Of a stretch of DNA of 64,000 bases, positions 35,803-45,373 are shown piece by piece (the stretch's first letter is position 1; each line of letters begins with the position of its first letter). Below the pieces are notes generated by a model. That model was not told where the DNA came from and did not search any database. It saw only the letters and a program-made list of their open reading frames with translations. The position numbers were made by a program, and so were the translations under genes. The stretch covers positions 1 through 64,000 of the forward strand of contig PSRM01000346.1 in the NCBI GenBank assembly GCA_003176045.1. The letters are read 5' to 3'. The DNA comes from Verrucomicrobiota bacterium. GTDB taxonomy: Bacteria; Verrucomicrobiota; Verrucomicrobiia; Limisphaerales; UBA8199.

Positions 35803-37083
35803 TCAGCTCAAAACAACCGATCCGGGCCTCGGCCCTTCGCCAGCCACCCACTCGAACACGCCGCGCATCTCGCTAGAGATGGCGCTCCAACTAAATCGGT
35901 TTTGAACGAGGTCCCTGCCTGCGGCACCCATACTCCTTAAATTTGTGGTGGCAGCCTCGGTCAGTTCTCGCAAGCCTTGCGCGATGCTTTTCCGTTCCGC
36001 TCGAATTTGCAATGCGGCGCCCCGAGCGAAACCCTCGGGCAGATTACATTCAGGCGTCATCAGAACTGGTTTCGCATAACTCCACGCCTCCAACACAGCC
36101 ATAGGCAAACCTTCACTCAGAGATGGAAGGACAAATGCATCGCAACGGCGGTAGCAGGCAATCTTAGCCGCTCCAAATTGTGGTCCGAGGAAAACAAGAG
36201 AATGGGATTCGTCGAGGGTCGAGAGTCCAGGGTCGAGGGACGAGAGAGCCGGACGAGCATTGAACTTTGAACTGCCAGGGTCCGCCCAGCGGAGTTTCAA
36301 TCGGTCGGCCAGAGACTTGAGGCTTTTTTCGTGTCCGCCGTCGTCCCAACCCGCAATGGCTAAAATCCACTCCTGCATCAGACTCTTTCCGGCAGTTTCC
36401 TTCTGCATTTGTGCCCAGCCTTCGATGAGATTTGCGAGACCTTTCTTTGAATGGATTCGGCCCAGATAGAGCAGCACCTTGCGATCAGCACAGAGCGCAC
36501 CGGCAGGAGGCGATTGGCTCACGTTAGCTTGCGCTCCATTTAGTTCCGGCAGATCCACCCCGTTTGGGATAATACATACCGGGTTCTTAAGACCGTATTG
36601 GCGAATCGCCTGAACCTCCGCCTCACACAGAGCGCGGAGGCAGGTGGCGGCGCGCAGGTGGGCGCTTTCATAAAACATGGATGCCAATCTTTTTTTCCAG
36701 GCGGAGCGTTTGATCGCCCAGGGATCAAGCATGCCGTGTGGGGCGATGATCAAGGGCTTCCGATGACGTTTGCTCCACTTCAGCACTGAACGCGAAACAC
36801 CCGTCCACAGGCCGGCGCGGTAGACCACGTCCGGGTTGGATTCCTCGAGCGCGGCTGCCAGGGCCGGAGAGAAGCCAAGCGACCGGGGGCCAACGGTTTC
36901 CATGGCCTCGGGGACAAGGGGCTGCCAAAGCGCCTTGTCGGCATCGCTAAATTCGTCTCGCAAACCCAGGACGCGGGTCTGAAGCTGCTGCTCGCAGGCC
37001 AACGTCTGCAACAGGCGCCGCTCAGCCTCGAAGATTCCGCCGTTGGAGCGGGAGACCGAATCGAAGACAGCGCTAATCTTCAT
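35803..37083 (-). CDS. Glycosyltransferase family 4
   Basis: IIAPHGMLDPWAIKRSAWKKRLASMFYE; LLYLGRIHSKKGLANLIEGW; FVLPSLSEGLPMAVLEAWSYAKPVLMT. Confidence 0.88.
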   Translation of the reverse strand: MKISAVFDSVSRSNGGIFEAERRLLQTLACEQQLQTRVLGLRDEFSDADKALWQPLVPEAMETVGPRSLGFSPALAAALEESNPDVVYRAGLWTGVSRSVLKWSKRHRKPLIIAPHGMLDPWAIKRSAWKKRLASMFYESAHLRAATCLRALCEAEVQAIRQYGLKNPVCIIPNGVDLPELNGAQANVSQSPPAGALCADRKVLLYLGRIHSKKGLANLIEGWAQMQKETAGKSLMQEWILAIAGWDDGGHEKSLKSLADRLKLRWADPGSSKFNARPALSSLDPGLSTLDESHSLVFLGPQFGAAKIACYRRCDAFVLPSLSEGLPMAVLEAWSYAKPVLMTPECNLPEGFARGAALQIRAERKSIAQGLRELTEAATTNLRSMGAAGRDLVQNRFSWSAISSEMRGVFEWVAGEGPRPGSVVLS

Positions 37084-37835
37084 TGCGAGCGCACCAGAAC
37101 ATAGATCTGATTAATCGCCAGCTTCTGAAAGATCCCGACTCGCAAAAGCTTTTGTTCGATGCGCAATGCGCGCTTATACGGCAGGCGATGACAGACCGTC
37201 CCTCCGAGCACTCCGTAGCCGATTCTTTTTACGATCTGCAAACCTGCTTTCGCGGCCAGAAGGCAGACCTCCCGGTGGCTCATGTAATTGCCTCTCGGTT
37301 GCCAGCCTTTGCCCAAGGAACGCAGGCGATGGTAAGGCCAGGCAGCCAGTTTCACGCTAAGCAGGTTGCCGTGGTTATTCAGGACAAGCCAACTGGTTTG
37401 GTCCTTCAACCTCCTGGCAAGCGCTTGAAGCGCGGCGATCCGCAAGGCCGATTCGGCATTGAGAAGGAAACGAAACGCAGTGATCAAGTCGAAGGCTCCT
37501 TCCACAGACATCTCCTCAGCCGTGATGTCGGAACAGACCACCCTGCCCTTTTTCAATCGCCTTGCCGCTCGAGCAGCCATATCGGCCGAAATTTCGATTC
37601 CCAGAGCGCTTTCCACGGAGTCTTCCAGAAATCCGATTACGCGGCCCGTACCCGCAGCAAAATCCAGATAGTCAACTCGCTGATGCTTGCGCCGGAATTC
37701 ATCCAGAAGTCCTTGTAAGATGGGTTTTTCCAACTCCCAAAGAAGTGCTGAATAGGATGAATCTGCGTACTCCAGTGAATCGTAATCCGCAGCAGCCGAG
37801 GAGCTGGTAAAGTGCTCTTTGTAGGTTGTAGTCAT
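37080..37835 (-). CDS. Class I SAM-dependent methyltransferase
   Basis: VDYLDFAAGTGRVIGFLEDSVESALGIEIS; likely start MTTTYKEHFTS after low-complexity leader. Confidence 0.85.
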   Translation of the reverse strand: MTTTYKEHFTSSSAAADYDSLEYADSSYSALLWELEKPILQGLLDEFRRKHQRVDYLDFAAGTGRVIGFLEDSVESALGIEISADMAARAARRLKKGRVVCSDITAEEMSVEGAFDLITAFRFLLNAESALRIAALQALARRLKDQTSWLVLNNHGNLLSVKLAAWPYHRLRSLGKGWQPRGNYMSHREVCLLAAKAGLQIVKRIGYGVLGGTVCHRLPYKRALRIEQKLLRVGIFQKLAINQIYVLVRSQ

Positions 37836-37999
37836 GGGGCGTTGAGCGTGGAGAGCGTGCCGAGCGTGGCGCGCTTGAGAGCCGACTGAAGTCTCGCAAT
37901 TCGGTCGTCCTCTACTCTGCTGAGACAAAGTGAAAGACAAAGTATCAGAGTCCTCTCAGTCCCGTCGCCCGGTAGTCCAGTAGTCCAGTAGTCCTGAGC

Positions 38000-40417
38000 T
38001 CATGTCGGCCAATTGCAGATAAAGGCGCTTGCATCCGGGATGCCTGCGGCATGGCGAAAAGCCAGCGCCAGCATCACATCCATCCGGCGCTCCTTCCCGG
38101 CGCCTTTTAGAAATTGCTCCCGGAGCCTCCCCAGGTATCGAGAGGGTGAACGAGGCGCCTTGCCGACTGAGAAGGACATGAAAAAGCCGACCTCGTCGGT
38201 CAGCACTGGCGCATGAGGATGACTCATTTCCCAGTCGAATATCCACCAAAACGAATCTGCGGCCACGACGTTCGATAATCCGAAGTCTCCGTGAGCGCGG
38301 CGGACTCGGGCTCCTTCGGACAGCAAGTGCGTCAGTTCAGTATGAAAGGCCATTGCCTTGCGTGAGAGTCTGGTTGCGTATTGCGTCCACCAATCGGTTG
38401 CGATCACCTGCTCCGAGGACAGGCGCGTCGGTTCGCCGGCATATTCGCGAATGATTTCCCGCGCGTCAGCCGACCGTTGGAGCCGCAAAGGCCGGGCCTC
38501 CTCGGGCAGAGCCTCAAATAACAGGAAACGCGCCTGGGCGAAGCGATCTCGAGCCAGCAGCCGAGGAACCCGCACGCGTGTGAATGATTTCGCGCCAAGT
38601 TCCGCGTATGTCGAAGCCGCACCCTCGAAATACCTGGCATCATCGGAACTGAGCAGAATTTTGGCAAATGCCACGGCCTTGAGATCCTGCCCGAAGAGGT
38701 GAACGTAAAGGCGCCGGCGGTTTGGCTCTGAAGGCCAGGTTACGACGCCATATAGCTCGCGCCCTAAGCGGACGCGCATTTCCGCCAGCCAGCCCTGGTA
38801 ATCGAAACCCTCCTCGAGAGGCACCGGAGTCGCGGAGAGAGTCCCTACCCATTCCGGGCGCTTAAGCCGGATGGCGGCGTTCATCAAACCGCGGTAAGCA
38901 CGGCGCTTACTCGTAAAGGGCTGATACCTCGCCAAAGCGGGCCGGTGCAGTGCGCGCGGTTCGTGCGGCATGGTCAAAACGTTCCGTCCACGAAACCGGA
39001 GCCTGATGTAAATCGGTTCGATACCAGGCGGTTTGCCATCAGCCTCCTGAGGATCGGCCTTTTTTCGGAACGGCCGCGGTCTCAGACCTTTTTCGCTGGC
39101 GCCCCTCAGAGCCCATGTCAGGCCAATCAGCAAGGCCTCTCGCCGGCCTGTCAGACGCGCGGGACCAGCCTCTCGAGCTGCTTCCACTGCTTGGTGCAAG
39201 CCCTTAGCAAATGCTTCCGGCCCCCAACGCGAAATGATCTCCTTGCTTGCTGCGCCACAAAAGTTCAGTTGGTCCTCGCCCATCCTGCTGAGTTCTGACA
39301 TCCGACCGGCAAGCATGCCACTGTCGTAGGGATCGAACCGAAATCCATTACGACCCTCTTCCAGTAAATCGGCGGTGCAGCCGCAATGGTCGGACAGCAG
39401 CACCGGCAGACCGGAAGCCATCGCTTCATTCACCACCAGTCCCCATTGCTCCACTGTGCTGGCATGAACAAAGGCCGATGCCAGCGCGTAATACATCGGC
39501 AGGTCCGGATATTGCTTGAATCCCGGCAGATGCACTTGGCCGCGAAGGCCAAGTGTAGAGACTCGGAGCTGAATCTTGTCGCGCAGCGGTCCGTCTCCAA
39601 GCAGGACAAGGGACCAGGGACTTGTGGAAGGGGCGAGGGAAGAGGAGGAACCTTGAACATTGAATTTTGAACTTTGGACTTCGAACTGGCCCTCGCACAA
39701 CTTTAGATACTCCGAGTATGCTTCCAGGAGGCGCAGCAGGTTTTTCTTTTCGACGAAACGTGCCGAGGCGAGGAAGTACTTTTTGGGCAGCCCGTGCTTC
39801 TTTCTTAAATCGTCGTTGCCGGCCACGTCGTCACGCATTGCGTCGGCTTTTTGGTTGAAGAAAGCATTGTCCACCGCGTCATAACCTAAAAAGATTCGCT
39901 CTGGGGACATGCCAAGCTGAGCCAGATAGTCGCGGTGAGCGCGCCCTCCGACCAGCGCCGCACCGCATAAGCTGACAATGCTCCGCTTAATGGCTTCCTT
40001 CCACCAGCGCCGCTTTTCGTCCCAGGCTGTTGTTTCGGACATCAGCACCACGGGTACGGAGCCCTTTAGCGCCCATCGCAGTGCGGCCAGAGAACAACGA
40101 TCGTGCCAGCCCGCTACTACAACCACATCCGGCTGTACCTGATCGAGCACCTCTGCCATCCGCCGAAAAATCTCGGCGGCGGACTGCGACTCCACCGACA
40201 CATCGCGATAAAGGGTGACTCGCTGAAACCCCTCCTCCCCCTTTACTTCATCCCAGGCATAAGTCGGATCCACGTTGGAGAATTCAATCGCGGTGACATC
40301 CGCCACGGTCCCAGCCGCGCGGAGCCTCGCATAGTGGTATGGACCAATGCGATAGAACAGCACCGCGACGCGGGCGAGCGTCGAGCGTCGAGGGTCTAGC
40401 GTCGCGGGCTCGGCCAC
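38000..40417 (-). CDS. Fusion of family 4 glycosyltransferase with APH/kinase-like domain
   Basis: FASARFVEKKNLLRLLEAY and SAFVHASTVEQWGLVVNEAMASGLPVLLSDHCG; C-terminal RRAHGDFGLSNVVAADSFWWIFDWEMS. Confidence 0.82.
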   Translation of the reverse strand: MAEPATLDPRRSTLARVAVLFYRIGPYHYARLRAAGTVADVTAIEFSNVDPTYAWDEVKGEEGFQRVTLYRDVSVESQSAAEIFRRMAEVLDQVQPDVVVVAGWHDRCSLAALRWALKGSVPVVLMSETTAWDEKRRWWKEAIKRSIVSLCGAALVGGRAHRDYLAQLGMSPERIFLGYDAVDNAFFNQKADAMRDDVAGNDDLRKKHGLPKKYFLASARFVEKKNLLRLLEAYSEYLKLCEGQFEVQSSKFNVQGSSSSLAPSTSPWSLVLLGDGPLRDKIQLRVSTLGLRGQVHLPGFKQYPDLPMYYALASAFVHASTVEQWGLVVNEAMASGLPVLLSDHCGCTADLLEEGRNGFRFDPYDSGMLAGRMSELSRMGEDQLNFCGAASKEIISRWGPEAFAKGLHQAVEAAREAGPARLTGRREALLIGLTWALRGASEKGLRPRPFRKKADPQEADGKPPGIEPIYIRLRFRGRNVLTMPHEPRALHRPALARYQPFTSKRRAYRGLMNAAIRLKRPEWVGTLSATPVPLEEGFDYQGWLAEMRVRLGRELYGVVTWPSEPNRRRLYVHLFGQDLKAVAFAKILLSSDDARYFEGAASTYAELGAKSFTRVRVPRLLARDRFAQARFLLFEALPEEARPLRLQRSADAREIIREYAGEPTRLSSEQVIATDWWTQYATRLSRKAMAFHTELTHLLSEGARVRRAHGDFGLSNVVAADSFWWIFDWEMSHPHAPVLTDEVGFFMSFSVGKAPRSPSRYLGRLREQFLKGAGKERRMDVMLALAFRHAAGIPDASAFICNWPT

Positions 40418-40539
40418 CGCAGCAGAGGATCGAGGGAGCAGGATGGAGGGTTCAGGGTTCAGGGTTGTTCAAAGTTCAAGGTTCAAAGTTCAAGATTCAA
40501 AGTTCGAAACAGTCTAGAAACCCAGGGTCCGCAGGACCT

Positions 40540-40650
40540 AAATCCAAAGCGGCGGAATGCGCCGCACTCCAAACGCTTCGCGACCTCCAAGCGCGGCCGG
40601 CCTCGCGAAGCGTTTGGAGTGCGTGGCATTCCCGCGCTTTCGTTTTCATA
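40540..40650. repeat. Palindromic interspersed repeat, family R1
   Basis: CCAAAGCGGCGGAATGCGCCGCACTCCAAACGCTTCGCGA ... TCGCGAAGCGTTTGGAGTGCGTGGCATTCCCGCGCTTTCG. Confidence 0.85.
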
Positions 40651-40743
40651 CCACGTACGGATGCGCACGAATATCTTGCATCCGCCATCCAGCATCCAGT
40701 ATCCAGCATCATGCATCACGTTTCCCCCGAAAGCTTTCGGGGT

Positions 40744-42003
40744 TCACATCCGCTTCTCGATCACTTCGGCCAACTTTCGACCATAGGCCTCAATCGAAAA
40801 TGCTTTCGCTGCGGCGCGGCATGCGGGCGCCATGGATAAGGCCAGGTCACGATTTCGAACGAATTTAATAATCGCATCCGCCAATGCTCCGGAATTCCGC
40901 GCAGGCACGATAAACCCGGTTTTGCCTTCCTCGACGACCCGCCCGCAATTTGTCGTGGTGATCACAGGCAACCCATGCGCCAGTGCCTCAAGCTGTGTAA
41001 TCGCGAATCCGTCCGATAAGGTCGGCAGAACGAAAAGGTCACATTCCTGATAAAGGCGGGAAACCTGGCTTCGAGGAATCGGCCCCAGCCAACGCACGGA
41101 GGACGCGGCGCGTTGCGTCACCTCGGGCCGAATGTGGCAAGGCCCAGCCACCTGGAACTCGACACACTCATCTTTCAGCAACCTTGCGGCTTCGAGCAGG
41201 TAATGGATGCCCTTTCGGACATTCACCTGGCCGAGCCACAGAACACGAAGCCCTCTCGATAGCCTGCGCTCTTTTCCTGAACCCTGAACCCTGAACCCTT
41301 CCCCTGCTCCCCCGACCCCCGACCCCCGACCCTCAGCCTCATAAGCTAGCGGGACGACCTCGATCTTTGCCGGATCGGCGCCTTCGGCAATGATCGCTTC
41401 CCGCGTCCAGTCCGAGTTGACCAGGATGACGTCAGCGAACTCCCATTCGCGCTTCGCACGACCAAAATAGGATGCAGGAAACTCCAGGGGTAGGCCGGAC
41501 AACTCGGGCCAGCGCTGCATTTCCTCAGCAACCAACCGGAATTCTGCCGGTCCGGGATCAATTTGATCTACGATAGTGAGGCGCCCCGAGCGCCTGGCAG
41601 CTTCGAGAGCTTCGAGGCTTGCGTAAGAATAACCGAAGAAAACATCATGCTCGGGCAGCCTTAGCCTGGCCACGCTACGCCCGAAGGCGGCGTCTGTTCG
41701 AGTGAAACCGCGGTAAACGCCGCCATTGCAACTCGCTCTTCGCTCGACCCATTTGCTCCAGACCCCAAGCCCTCGCATGGGCCGGACAAATTCGGCAGGG
41801 ATCTCAGCGCACTGGGCGCTAAGTGCAGATGCCGCTCGCTGACCCCCAAGCCCGCTTAATACGCAGCGGAGCGCGCGAGATTCGGGGGCGTACCAATCTA
41901 CGACGAGCTTGCGGAGCATCCCCAGGCGGTGAAACGCGCGCGCGGCAAGGAAATGCTCGCGTGCGCCTTTCTGGGCTACGACAACCTCGGGGAGAGGATG
42001 CAT
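40744..42003 (-). CDS. Glycosyltransferase family 4
   Basis: LRVLWLGQVNVRKGIHYLLEAARLL; DLFVLPTLSDGFAITQLEALAHGLPVITT. Confidence 0.88.
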   Translation of the reverse strand: MHPLPEVVVAQKGAREHFLAARAFHRLGMLRKLVVDWYAPESRALRCVLSGLGGQRAASALSAQCAEIPAEFVRPMRGLGVWSKWVERRASCNGGVYRGFTRTDAAFGRSVARLRLPEHDVFFGYSYASLEALEAARRSGRLTIVDQIDPGPAEFRLVAEEMQRWPELSGLPLEFPASYFGRAKREWEFADVILVNSDWTREAIIAEGADPAKIEVVPLAYEAEGRGSGVGGAGEGFRVQGSGKERRLSRGLRVLWLGQVNVRKGIHYLLEAARLLKDECVEFQVAGPCHIRPEVTQRAASSVRWLGPIPRSQVSRLYQECDLFVLPTLSDGFAITQLEALAHGLPVITTTNCGRVVEEGKTGFIVPARNSGALADAIIKFVRNRDLALSMAPACRAAAKAFSIEAYGRKLAEVIEKRM

Positions 42004-42059
42004 GGGGAAACGGAATTAACGCAAAGGCGCAAAGATGCAAAGACGCAAAGTGGAATTAA

Positions 42060-42200
42060 AATCTAAACACCAAACACCAAGCCCCAGGGAAGCTCCAAAC
42101 TTCAAATTCCAAATTGTGTCTGGAACGGAATTGGCTCTTGGATCTTGGTGTTTCTCTGGTGTTTGGAGTTTGGTGTTTGGTGTTTGCACTGCTCTTTGCG
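42060..42200. repeat. Intergenic heptamer-type arrays
   Basis: CACCAAACACCAAGCC...CTCCAAACTTCAAATTCCAAATT...TCTGGTGTTTGGAGTTTGGTGTTTGGTGTTTG. Confidence 0.85.
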
Positions 42201-42225
42201 TCTTTGCGTTAAGGTCGTCCGCCGT

Positions 42226-43551
42226 TCAAGCCTCCACCGGAGCTGCTGTTGCCACTGTCCGAACGACATTCCTCACCTTCTGCGGTTTCATTCGGGAAAA
42301 CTTAAAGGCGGCCCAGTAGGCAGCCTGGAAAAAGCAGAACGGGACAAACGATTCGGGGAAGTTCTGAGCGACAAACCAATGGCTGGCGCTTAGCAGGCCC
42401 AAGTAGTGCAGTTTCCAGCGCAAATCATTGGTTTCGTAAGTTTTTGCGAAGAAGCAGGCGGTCCCGTATCCTATGATCAGCCAGAAGAACGGGAAAAAGT
42501 ACCCGTATTCATCAAAGGTATCTTCCACGCACGCGATCGCGCCGCCGTAGCCGACGTTGTGGTGATACTCGGTTTCTACTGCATATAGGGCAGTCGGAAA
42601 AAAGCCTCTGCCCCGCATCGGCTTGCCCGGCCAAAATGAGCGCGGAACCCAATGGACCAGCATTGCCAGGTGAGCAGTCCCGTACTGATAGAGGCCGGTC
42701 CTCAGGTTGGCCTCGAGCGCAAGGCAGTGATTGAAGAATTCATTATCGCTGGTTTTGGCTGCGCGGTCCACAATCACCTCCTCGACGGTGACCGTATCCA
42801 GGAATTCTTCCCATGTGCCCTCAGAATAGACGGAACGGCGGGCGGTATAGATGAACATGATGAGAAGACCTGCGGCCACAAACACCCCCAGGATGACACC
42901 TGGCTTCGGCAACCGCGGTCGCACGAGGAACCAAGCCATGGTGACGGAGATGATTGTGACAAACGTGGGCCCGCGGCGCGCGCAGATCAAAAAAGGAAAG
43001 ACCACCAGGTAAACCAGAATCGCCAGTATGGCGAAATTCAAAACTGTGCGGTGGCGCGGCGATAAAGCCAGGACTGTCACACAGATCGCCATTCCGGGGT
43101 AAGCCAATGTGATCAGCAAATACCAATACGCTGAGGTATCATCGGCATCCCTGCCGGAGGCCAGGAACGATTTCCAACCCACCAGGCCAATGACCATTAA
43201 TGCAACCCCTGCCCACCAGAGCTTGGTAAAGTCAAACCGTGGCGGTTCCTGCTGCACCGCGGGTCTTCGGCGCACTGACAGCAGGCGCCAGTGCCATCCC
43301 GCCAGAAAGGCGGCCAGTGCCACCAGTGAGATGAATTGGCCGATGGTCCAAATTTTAATCGGAAAGGCGTCTGGGAAGCTGCGAACACATTCATACGGCA
43401 AATAGCCGTAAAAATAAAGCCACATCAAGCACACGATCGCGGCGAAACCCGTAGCTTCCCGAGGCTTAAACCAAAGGCGGACCAATTGCCAGCCTGCCAG
43501 AAGGACGGTGGCGATCCAACAAAGCCAAAACTGACCTAGGTCATTGCGCAT
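42226..43551 (-). CDS. O-antigen/oligosaccharide polymerase-like membrane protein
   Basis: Multiple hydrophobic segments; location inside glycosyltransferase cluster. Confidence 0.6.
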   Translation of the reverse strand: MRNDLGQFWLCWIATVLLAGWQLVRLWFKPREATGFAAIVCLMWLYFYGYLPYECVRSFPDAFPIKIWTIGQFISLVALAAFLAGWHWRLLSVRRRPAVQQEPPRFDFTKLWWAGVALMVIGLVGWKSFLASGRDADDTSAYWYLLITLAYPGMAICVTVLALSPRHRTVLNFAILAILVYLVVFPFLICARRGPTFVTIISVTMAWFLVRPRLPKPGVILGVFVAAGLLIMFIYTARRSVYSEGTWEEFLDTVTVEEVIVDRAAKTSDNEFFNHCLALEANLRTGLYQYGTAHLAMLVHWVPRSFWPGKPMRGRGFFPTALYAVETEYHHNVGYGGAIACVEDTFDEYGYFFPFFWLIIGYGTACFFAKTYETNDLRWKLHYLGLLSASHWFVAQNFPESFVPFCFFQAAYWAAFKFSRMKPQKVRNVVRTVATAAPVEA

Positions 43552-43556
43552 TGCTA

Positions 43557-44096
43557 CTATCCCAAAAACGGGGCGTATTCGAGTTCATATTTTAAATCCA
43601 ATCGGCGGGTGCCAATTTCCCGGGCCGGGGCTCCGGCCACAATCTTGAACGGCGGCACATCGCGGCTCACCACGGCGCCAGCGCCAACCACCGCCCCTTG
43701 TCCAATGGTCACCCCAGGCAGAATGATGGCCCGGTAGCAAATCCAGGCATGATCACCGATAATGACCTCGCCGCCCCGATCATCAAAATTCTCAGATTGC
43801 GTGTCATGGCCCAAAGTGAGGATCGCGGCCTCAGGCCCAATGGAAACGTCGCTTCCGATTCGGATCGGGAACTCACGCCCATCCAACAGGCAGCCGAAAT
43901 TTACTACATTTCGCTGGCCGAGGAAAATCTTTCGCCCGTTCAGGAAGCGGCAGCCCAGTTGCACTCCGGTGCCTTTTCCAAAGCCACCAAGCCAGGCGCG
44001 CAAGAATAAATGCCGCAAGGACCTGACTGGCACGTGGCCGACCCAATAGTTATAAGCATAGGCGATCACCTGACCTGCTCGAAGGCGGAGGTTCAT
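43557..44096 (-). CDS. Hexapeptide-repeat acyltransferase
   Basis: LGQRNVVNFGCLLDGREFPIRIGSDVSIGPEAAILTLGHD ... GDHAWICYRAIILPGVTIGQGAVVGAGAVVSRDVPPFKIVAG. Confidence 0.9.
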   Translation of the reverse strand: MNLRLRAGQVIAYAYNYWVGHVPVRSLRHLFLRAWLGGFGKGTGVQLGCRFLNGRKIFLGQRNVVNFGCLLDGREFPIRIGSDVSIGPEAAILTLGHDTQSENFDDRGGEVIIGDHAWICYRAIILPGVTIGQGAVVGAGAVVSRDVPPFKIVAGAPAREIGTRRLDLKYELEYAPFLG

Positions 44097-45277
44097 ACGG
44101 CGTCGAACATCCGCTCAATCACCAACTGGGCATTTTTTGCCCAGCTATGCTCTTGCTCGTAACGCTCCCAGTCGGGCCTTGAAGGATTTTTCTGCCACTG
44201 ACGAATGCCGCCCACCAATGCCTCAACGGAATCGGGTTCAACCCACACGCCGAGACCGTATTGCTTGATTACAGTCTGCAGATTGCCCGACCCCGACGAA
44301 GCCACGCACGGTTTTCTGTAGCCTGCAGCGATGTTCAGCACGCCGCTCGCCGATCGAAATTTCCGCTCATAGGTAACCAGCGCGAGATCCGCCACGCCGA
44401 AAAGATCACCAACCTCACTGCCGGGTATGTATCCACTGCGCCAACGGCACCGCTCTGAGACGCCCTCCAACTCGGCCAACTCTTGGTAGTCGCGCAAAGG
44501 TTTCTGTCCATTGCCTTCCTCCTGGCCGGCGACAACCAGATAGCAATCAGGCAATTGCCTTATCGCGCGAATCGCCAGATCGAGGTTTTTCCTATCGCGG
44601 ATGAGCCCAAACGCCAGCAGCAGTGTCCCTGAGAGCGGCACAGAAAGCTCTTGCCTCACGAGGTTCGGCCTCTTCCGTGGCGGATCAAATTCGTAAATGC
44701 CATGAGGTATTACCGTCGTGCGAAAGCGTGATGGTGAGCTTCCACTATCCAATTCAACAGGCTCGTGAACGAAGGCTTCGCTCAAGAAGGAGTAAGCCGC
44801 CGCTACAGACATTTTGTGCCACCACTTGGGTCCGATCACAATATCGCGGATCGGATCATGGACAACCGCGCCAAATCTAACTCCTCCCCGGGCCAGCTTT
44901 CGCAATGGACCAGACCAGAGCGGGGCCAAATACTCGGAGTAGGCTCCCATCAAGACGTGATTGCAACTGGACCGTGAGATGCAACGCGTAAGTGCGCGCG
45001 TGTTGTTCAGGATGCGGCGGGCCGTCCGCATTCGCGACGCAATCCTGGAACCCGGCCGGCTCCCGTTTGTGTTTGGCGAGAGCTGCGGCAGAATGTGGCA
45101 GCTCTTTTTATTCGCCGGATCAAAGTCGGGCGTAGTCAGGAGTAACACAGCAACGCCCGCACCGGCGATAGCATTCGCCTGTTCCCGCGCATAATCGGCA
45201 AGACCTCCACGATCGGCTGGGCTGAACATCAACAACTGGCGGGTCATGGTTGTGGACAACTTGACCGGGAACCTCAT
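44093..45277 (-). CDS. Glycosyltransferase
   Basis: LLLAFGLIRDRKNLDLAIRAIRQLPDCYLVVAGQEE; start may be ATG at 45247. Confidence 0.8.
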   Translation of the reverse strand: MRFPVKLSTTMTRQLLMFSPADRGGLADYAREQANAIAGAGVAVLLLTTPDFDPANKKSCHILPQLSPNTNGSRPGSRIASRMRTARRILNNTRALTRCISRSSCNHVLMGAYSEYLAPLWSGPLRKLARGGVRFGAVVHDPIRDIVIGPKWWHKMSVAAAYSFLSEAFVHEPVELDSGSSPSRFRTTVIPHGIYEFDPPRKRPNLVRQELSVPLSGTLLLAFGLIRDRKNLDLAIRAIRQLPDCYLVVAGQEEGNGQKPLRDYQELAELEGVSERCRWRSGYIPGSEVGDLFGVADLALVTYERKFRSASGVLNIAAGYRKPCVASSGSGNLQTVIKQYGLGVWVEPDSVEALVGGIRQWQKNPSRPDWERYEQEHSWAKNAQLVIERMFDAV

Positions 45278-45299
45278 GCCAGGCTAGTTGCGCCAAACT

Positions 45300-45373
45300 G
45301 TAGGGGACGACGTAAGGAGTCCCTTAGTTGGAGCCGACATTGCAAAGGGACTCCTCACGTCCTCCCCTACAGG
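45300..45373. repeat. Palindromic interspersed repeat, family R3
   Basis: GTAGGGGACGACGTAAGGAGTCCCTTAG ... AAGGGACTCCTCACGTCCTCCCCTAC. Confidence 0.85.
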
